A stretch of DNA of 9,541 bases from an uncultured Clostridia bacterium (GTDB lineage: Bacteria > Bacillota > Clostridia > Oscillospirales > Oscillospiraceae): contig CALLZZ010000276.1 in assembly GCA_937858235.1 (NCBI GenBank), positions 1-9,541 of the forward strand, in the 5' to 3' direction. Under the pieces are notes generated by a model. It was not told the origin of the DNA and made no database searches. It was given only the letters and a program-made list of their open reading frames with translations. The translations under genes were made by a program, and so were the position numbers. Below, one piece after another: positions 5,179 through 9,541 of the stretch (position 1 is its first letter; every line of letters starts with the position of its first letter).

Positions 5179-7034
5179 ACCGATTTTCCTTTCTCTTTTT
5201 GGTCGTCGGTCACATCCGTCTTGTTAAAATGCTGGTAGACGGATTGCGCCACCTGTTTGGGTACCACCTGACACAAGGTTTCATAATCAGCTTCCCGGAT
5301 CGCCTTCAGGCTTTTGAACTGCTTCAGCAGCACCTGCCGCCTGGCCTCTCCCACTCCCGGGATTTCCTCCAGTGCAGAGGCAACCGTACTTTTCGCATGG
5401 CTCGCACGATGATATTCGATGGCAAAACGGTGGGTTTCCTCCTGAATGCGTCCCACCAACGTAAAAACAGCAGGTTGACTTTGCAATCCGATCTCCCGCC
5501 CATCTGGTGCCACCAGCCCCCGGGTACGATGGCGATGATCCTTGACCATGCCAAAGACTGGAATCGCTAACCCTACCTGAGCCAGCACCCGGCAGGCAAC
5601 GCCCACTTGCCCTAATCCACCATCCATTAGAATAAGATCCGGCAAAACGTTGAACTTCTCATTGCGCTCCCGGTAACGGCGAAACCGTCGTGTCAACACC
5701 TGATCCATAGAGGCATAGTCGTCAGGTCCATCCAACTCCTTTAATCGAAAACGGCGATAGTCCCTTTTCAAGGGCTTACCATCCTGGAAAACCGTCATTG
5801 CTCCCACGATGTCTGCCGCGCCTGTGTTGGAAATGTCGTAGGCTTCAATCCGGAAGGGCAACGTTTTTAACCCCAACATAGAGCCAAGCAGTGTCATCAG
5901 TTGACTCTGACGCTCCTCTTTGGAGATCGCACGTTCCGTCTCTTCCTCTGCGTTTTTGTTGGCCAGCCGGATCAGCTCCAGCTTGCTGCCCCGCTTCGGA
6001 ACCAATAGCGACACCTTATATCCTGCCGCTTCCGTAAGCATCCGCTCCACTTCCTCTCGATCCTCAAAATCGAGTGGCAGGTAAATCCACTTCGGCAGAT
6101 GCCCGCGCCCGCCATAGTACTGCTTAAGCAGGGCGGAAAGCACCGACGCCTTCTCTTCCTCCACGGGAATAGTGACCAGTTCTGTGTCCCGCTCTGCCAG
6201 AGCGCCCTCAAGATAGTGCAGCACCACAAAGCCATATTTCAGCTGCACCTGGTGCACCCCGATCACATCGGTATCTCCCCTGGTATTTGCGACTACCTTC
6301 TGTCGAATTCCCAACAGACGGATGGCCTGGAGACGATCTCGCAATTCCGCAGCCTGCTCAAAGCGCAGCTCCTGAGAGGCTTGCTGCATTTCCCGTTCCA
6401 ATTCCGCCTCTACCTCGGAGAACTTTCCATCCAGCAGGTGAATGGCGTGCTCTATTCTGACGTGATACTCTGCGGCCGTCAGTTCTTCCCTGCACCACCC
6501 GTCACATGTTCCGATGTGATGGTTTAAGCACGGCCGTTCCTTACCAATATCCCTGGGAAACTTTTTCCGGCAGGTAGGCAGACGCAGAGCGCTGGACACC
6601 GTTTGGATAATCTCCCGACTGCTGCTTCGACTTCCGTAGGGACCAAAGTATCGGGCGCCGTCCTCTGCCACTCGGCTGACCAACGAGAATCGTGGATAAC
6701 GCTCCTGAACAGACAAGCGGATATAGGGATAGCCTTTGTCATCCTTCAGTAAAATATTATAACGTGGCTTATGGCGCTTAATTAGCGAGCACTCCAGCAC
6801 CAGCGCCTCAAACTCACTGTCTGCCAAGATATAGTCAAAGTGATCAATTTGACTGACCATAGTTCGGGTTTTCCCCGTGTGGCTGGCCAGATTTGCAAAG
6901 TATTGGCTGACTCGATTTTTCAGGGCCCGCGACTTGCCTACATAAATGACCTCACCTGCCTCGTTCATCATAATATATACACCTGGTGACAGAGGCAAAG
7001 CCTGGGCTTTTCGTTTTAATTCCTCTCGGGTCAT
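5169..7034 (-). CDS. uvrC: Excinuclease ABC subunit C
   Basis: UvrC makes the two incisions flanking a lesion in nucleotide excision repair, together with UvrA and UvrB. At 621 residues from the preferred start it has the full domain set. The GIY-YIG nuclease domain is at about 14-95 (GVY 18-20, YVGKS 31-35). Four cysteines (155, 169, 177, 181) match the iron-sulfur ligands described for E. coli UvrC. The UvrB-binding UVR motif is at about 204-240. The RNase H-like nuclease domain has Asp400, Asp438/439, Asp471 and His542 at the expected catalytic places, and the helix-hairpin-helix DNA-binding end is at about 555-605 (EEIPGVGEARRQVLLKQF). The start at 7034 has AGGAGG 5 bases upstream. An in-frame ATG at 7064 would add ten basic residues but has no ribosome-binding site and touches the upstream terminator. 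The gene overlaps rsmD by 10 bases. Confidence 0.97.
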   Translation of the reverse strand: MTREELKRKAQALPLSPGVYIMMNEAGEVIYVGKSRALKNRVSQYFANLASHTGKTRTMVSQIDHFDYILADSEFEALVLECSLIKRHKPRYNILLKDDKGYPYIRLSVQERYPRFSLVSRVAEDGARYFGPYGSRSSSREIIQTVSSALRLPTCRKKFPRDIGKERPCLNHHIGTCDGWCREELTAAEYHVRIEHAIHLLDGKFSEVEAELEREMQQASQELRFEQAAELRDRLQAIRLLGIRQKVVANTRGDTDVIGVHQVQLKYGFVVLHYLEGALAERDTELVTIPVEEEKASVLSALLKQYYGGRGHLPKWIYLPLDFEDREEVERMLTEAAGYKVSLLVPKRGSKLELIRLANKNAEEETERAISKEERQSQLMTLLGSMLGLKTLPFRIEAYDISNTGAADIVGAMTVFQDGKPLKRDYRRFRLKELDGPDDYASMDQVLTRRFRRYRERNEKFNVLPDLILMDGGLGQVGVACRVLAQVGLAIPVFGMVKDHRHRTRGLVAPDGREIGLQSQPAVFTLVGRIQEETHRFAIEYHRASHAKSTVASALEEIPGVGEARRQVLLKQFKSLKAIREADYETLCQVVPKQVAQSVYQHFNKTDVTDDQKEKGKSVCE

Positions 7035-7039
7035 ATGTG

Positions 7040-7045
7040 CCTCCT
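7040..7045 (-). promoter_or_regulatory. Ribosome-binding site deciding the uvrC start
   Basis: A perfect AGGAGG on the minus strand lies 5 bases before the ATG at 7034. It sits downstream of the alternative ATG at 7064, so the shorter protein, which begins MTREELKRKA, is the likely product. Confidence 0.85.
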
Positions 7046-7065
7046 GCTGACGGCGCGTTTTCATG

Positions 7066-7096
7066 AAAAAAGCGCCGCAGACATGCAGCGCTTTTT
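7066..7096 (-). terminator. Intrinsic terminator after the HPr-like gene
   Basis: On the minus strand the 8-base arms GCGCTGCA and TGCGGCGC pair (one U-G pair) around a TGTC loop. Five A precede the stem and six T follow it. The hairpin is 20 bases after the HPr-like stop and ends 31 bases before the uvrC start, so it separates the HPr-like transcript from the uvrC operon. I found no convincing uvrC promoter; uvrC may rely on read-through or on a weak promoter inside the HPr-like gene. Confidence 0.88.
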
Positions 7097-7116
7097 ATCT
7101 CTCATAGTTGTGCCTA

Positions 7117-7380
7117 TTACTCAGCACGGCTGCCGGCCAACAGGGCTACTAAATCATCCAGCGCTTCCACTTCACCCGGGCCATCAGCAATCAAATGAAT
7201 TTTCGTTCCCTGGGTAATTCCCATGGACAGGACGCCCAAAAGGCTTTTGGCATTGGCACGACGTTCTTCTTTTTCCACCCAAATAGAACATGTATGCTCA
7301 TTTGCCTTTTGAACAAAGAAAGTTGCAGGTCTGGCATATAGCCCATTCTGACTCTGTACAACCGCTTCCCTTACTGTCAT
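7117..7380 (-). CDS. HPr-family protein lacking the active-site His15 (Crh-like)
   Basis: This 87-residue protein has the HPr fold signature throughout. HPr normally carries phosphate on His15 from enzyme I to sugar permeases, and in Gram-positives is also phosphorylated on Ser46 by HPr kinase to act with CcpA in catabolite repression. Here the active-site motif reads GLYARPA: Tyr is exactly at position 15 and Arg17 is kept. The Ser46 site is intact (AKSLLGVLSMGI, Ser at 46). The Tyr codon is TAT, one base from His CAT. Loss of His15 with Ser46 retained is the pattern of Bacillus Crh (Gln15), so a regulatory role is inferred; phosphotransfer through His is ruled out if the base is correct. 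The start at 7380 follows GGGGAGG at 10 bases. The gene has its own promoter and terminator between mutS2 and uvrC. An upstream extension of the frame to 7470 overlaps the promoter and is not coding. Confidence 0.92.
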   Translation of the reverse strand: MTVREAVVQSQNGLYARPATFFVQKANEHTCSIWVEKEERRANAKSLLGVLSMGITQGTKIHLIADGPGEVEALDDLVALLAGSRAE

Positions 7381-7397
7381 ATAAAATATACCTCCCC

Positions 7398-7420
7398 AAG
7401 GCATTTTCGTTAAGTGCCTT
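7398..7420 (-). promoter_or_regulatory. Small hairpin in the leader of the HPr-like gene
   Basis: AAGGCA (7398-7403) and TGCCTT (7415-7420) form a 6-bp stem with an 11-base loop. It lies between the predicted transcription start and the ribosome-binding site, whose GGGGAGG it abuts. It could affect translation or mRNA stability, but it is short. Confidence 0.3.
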
Positions 7421-7425
7421 AAAAT

Positions 7426-7455
7426 ATCATACCAAATCATGAATATTTTCGTCAA
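7426..7455 (-). promoter_or_regulatory. Promoter of the HPr-like gene with overlapping inverted repeat
   Basis: On the minus strand TTGACG (7450-7455), an 18-base spacer and TATGAT (7426-7431) form a good sigma-A promoter; the leader would be about 40 bases. An imperfect inverted repeat, AAAATATCAT (7421-7430) against ATGAATATTTT (7439-7449, one extra base), covers the -10 box and most of the spacer. That is where a repressor would sit, though AT-richness alone can create such a repeat. Confidence 0.7.
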
Positions 7456-7539
7456 GAGCATTTTTAACAAACTTCGTGCGGAATCCTTTTAAAAAATATT
7501 GACAACAACAGAATGGCTTCTGAGAACGCCGTTTTTCCA

Positions 7540-9541
7540 TTATTTCAGTTCCACAATGGTAACTCCAGTTTCCCCTTCACCATAGCGTCCCAAACGATAA
7601 CTTTTTACATATTTGCAGGTTTTCAGATGCAGCTGTACTGCCTGTCGCAGGGCTCCAGTTCCCTTGCCATGGATGATGGTCACCGTAGTCAAATGAGCTA
7701 GCACTGCATCATCTAAAAAGCGATCCACCATAGCTACGCCTTCATCGGTCATCATACCCCGGATATCCAGCTCCGGACGGGCACCAGCGGCCCGAATCTG
7801 ACTTTGCACCCGCCGCACCATGCGTCGTACCTGCTTTTGGGCATTGTGCTTAGGTGTGTCGATCACGCGCACTTCGCTCTGCTTGGCAGAAATCTTCAAG
7901 ATACCGGCTTGCAGCTGCAAACTACCGTCCTTATTGACCTCCAGCACCTGCGCCTTGGTTCCAATCCTTCTCAACTCTACCGTATCTCCTACCTTTGCCG
8001 GGCGAGTCTCCTCTTCCTCCTCCGGTACTGAGGAACGTGCGTTAAATTTTTCATCTGCCTCATTGATCCTGTGCCGCATGGCACTGCGCTGCTGGTTGAC
8101 ACTCTGCCAGTCCTGCTCCTTTTGCCGCCGTTTCTTCATCTGATCCAGCTCATGGAATACCGAATTAGATACCGCTCGTGCTTCCGACAAAATCTCCTGG
8201 GCTTCTGCCCGAGCCGTATCCAGCAACTTGGCGCGCTCTGTCTCTAAAGCCTTGCGGTTGGCTGCTACCGCTTTGGAGTCCTCCTCCATCTGCCGACGCA
8301 GTTTGGCCGCTGCTCGCTTCTCTCCTTCTAATTCCTGCCGCTGACGTTCCATCTTGGTCAATACGTCCTCAAACTGAATATTCTGCTGGTCAATACGGCT
8401 GGCCGCCGTCTCGATCACATGCTCCGAAAGTCCCAATCGTCGGGCAATAGCAAACGCATTTGATTTCCCCGGAATGCCCATCAAAAGCCGATATGTGGGC
8501 TGGAGCGTCTCCACATCAAACTCGCAGGAGGCATTCTCCACCCTATCCGCCATCATGGCATAGATTTTCAGTTCTGCATAGTGGGTAGTTGCCGCTACCT
8601 TTGCGCCCAAGCTTCTGGCTTCCTCGATAATGGCAACCGCTAGTGCAGCGCCCTCGATGGGATCGGTTCCCGCTCCCAATTCATCGAACAACAGCAGCGT
8701 CTGATCGTTCGCTTCACTCAAGACCTGCACAATATTAGTAATATGTGAGGAGAAGGTTGAAAGTGACTGCTGAATAGACTGCTCGTCACCGATATCCGCC
8801 AGCACCTTCTGAAAAACCGAAACCTGACTGCCATCGTCTACCGGCAGATGCATTCCACACTGGGCCATCAATGCCAACAAGCCCGCAGTCTTCAGCGTTA
8901 CTGTTTTGCCACCTGTATTGGGTCCGGTGATCACCAGGGTATCAAAGGTCACCCCCAACTGTAGATCTACTGGCACAGCCTTTTTCGGATCTAACAGCGG
9001 ATGCCGGGCGTGACGAAAGATCAAACTTCCATCCTCAACCAGTTTTGGTTCCATTCCGTTCATCCGATAGGACAGCTTCCCTCGTGCAAAGATCAGATCC
9101 AGTGCCAGCAGCAGATCATAGTTTCGCAGGATGTCCTCCTGATCGCTGGCCGCCTCCCGGGACAGTGCTGCCAGAATCCGTTGAATTTCCTTTTCCTCCT
9201 TGGACAGTAGCTCCCGGAGTTCGTTGTTGGCCTTTACCGCTCCCATGGGCTCAATAAAGTAGGTGGAGCCAGAAGCGGAAACATCATGAACCAATCCGGG
9301 AATACTGCCCTTGTACTCTGCCTTCACAGGTACGACAAATCGGTTCGCCCGAATGGTGACAATCGCCTCCTGCAAATATTTGGCAGAAGATGAAGAAACC
9401 AACCGTTGGAGCACCTCCCGCGCCTTCCCTGAGGTCACGCGAATCTTGCGGCGAATATCCGCTAATTCCGAACTGGCATTGTCAGCGATTTCATCCTCTG
9501 AAAGAATCGTGCCACTGATCTTTTCTTCCAAGTATTTGTTG
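7540..9541 (-). CDS. mutS2: Endonuclease MutS2 (5' end outside the window)
   Basis: About 667 codons are visible; family members are near 780-790 residues, so roughly the first 120 lie beyond the window. The frame continues through 9541 (NKYLEE reads on upstream), so the TTG at 9531 is not a start. MutS2 is a MutS-related ATPase with a nuclease tail, linked to suppression of recombination in some bacteria and to rescue of collided ribosomes in Bacillus. Counting from that TTG, it has Walker A GPNTGGKT (203-210), the STFSSHITNI signature (258-267), Walker B LLLFDELGAGTDP (279-291), the ATTHYAELK motif (314-322) and PGKSNAF (354-360). A long coiled coil follows at about 380-480, then a KOW-like segment, and the C-terminal Smr domain with LDIRG (588-592) and HGKGTG (621-626). 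It ends in VELK. No clear T-tailed terminator follows before the HPr-like promoter. Confidence 0.96.
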   Translation of the reverse strand, partial: NKYLEEKISGTILSEDEIADNASSELADIRRKIRVTSGKAREVLQRLVSSSSAKYLQEAIVTIRANRFVVPVKAEYKGSIPGLVHDVSASGSTYFIEPMGAVKANNELRELLSKEEKEIQRILAALSREAASDQEDILRNYDLLLALDLIFARGKLSYRMNGMEPKLVEDGSLIFRHARHPLLDPKKAVPVDLQLGVTFDTLVITGPNTGGKTVTLKTAGLLALMAQCGMHLPVDDGSQVSVFQKVLADIGDEQSIQQSLSTFSSHITNIVQVLSEANDQTLLLFDELGAGTDPIEGAALAVAIIEEARSLGAKVAATTHYAELKIYAMMADRVENASCEFDVETLQPTYRLLMGIPGKSNAFAIARRLGLSEHVIETAASRIDQQNIQFEDVLTKMERQRQELEGEKRAAAKLRRQMEEDSKAVAANRKALETERAKLLDTARAEAQEILSEARAVSNSVFHELDQMKKRRQKEQDWQSVNQQRSAMRHRINEADEKFNARSSVPEEEEETRPAKVGDTVELRRIGTKAQVLEVNKDGSLQLQAGILKISAKQSEVRVIDTPKHNAQKQVRRMVRRVQSQIRAAGARPELDIRGMMTDEGVAMVDRFLDDAVLAHLTTVTIIHGKGTGALRQAVQLHLKTCKYVKSYRLGRYGEGETGVTIVELK

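Noticed and set aside
7035..7064. uvrC start at the upstream ATG (7064)
   Set aside because: It has no Shine-Dalgarno and directly follows the terminator T-run; the AGGAGG fits the ATG at 7034.
7381..7470. N-terminal extension of the HPr-like protein (30 extra residues)
   Set aside because: The extension covers the promoter and leader. The ATG at 7380 has a strong ribosome-binding site and gives the exact HPr numbering (15 and 46).
7513..7536. Possible terminator hairpin (GGCTTC, TGA, GAACGCC) followed by T on the plus strand
   Set aside because: The stem is short and bulged, the T-run is on the strand opposite mutS2, and no plus-strand gene leads into it.

Overview
The base composition, Shine-Dalgarno use, gene families and gene order (mutS2, an HPr-like gene, uvrC, rsmD, coaD) suggest a low-to-mid GC Gram-positive bacterium. 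The best guess is a gut-type member of the Clostridia (Oscillospiraceae-like). That placement is inferred from the genes; no rRNA is present.

Right part (about 3466-9541): a tidy housekeeping block entirely on the minus strand. Reading in the direction of transcription it holds mutS2 (5' end outside the window), a stand-alone HPr-like gene with its own promoter and terminator, then uvrC, rsmD, coaD and a coiled-coil protein gene. uvrC and rsmD overlap by 10 bases, rsmD and coaD are 4 bases apart, and coaD and the coiled-coil gene are 25 bases apart, so these four look like one transcription unit. It ends in a strong intrinsic terminator at 3466-3504. Together they cover DNA repair (UvrC), 16S rRNA methylation (RsmD), coenzyme A synthesis (CoaD) and a helical protein of unknown role. 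The HPr-like protein has Tyr where the phosphotransferase His15 should be but keeps Ser46, so it is probably regulatory (Crh-like) and not a sugar-transport phosphocarrier.

Left part (about 1-3450): a zone of gene decay. Four genes are broken: an amino-acid ABC permease (window edge), its substrate-binding protein, a secreted cell-wall amidase and a MutT-type NUDIX hydrolase. Between and beside them are two genes that look intact: trmO (tRNA A37 methylation), with a clear promoter and ribosome-binding site, and a membrane-anchored DUF4830 protein. Several terminator hairpins still mark the ends of the dead genes, including a perfect 15-bp hairpin that exactly fills the gap between the convergent amidase and NUDIX remnants.

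I found no CRISPR array, transposase, tRNA, rRNA or phage gene. I do not see an obvious new multi-gene system. The points most worth a second look are the His15-to-Tyr HPr paralogue with an inverted repeat over its promoter, the density of pseudogenes, and the unexplained coiled-coil and DUF4830 proteins.
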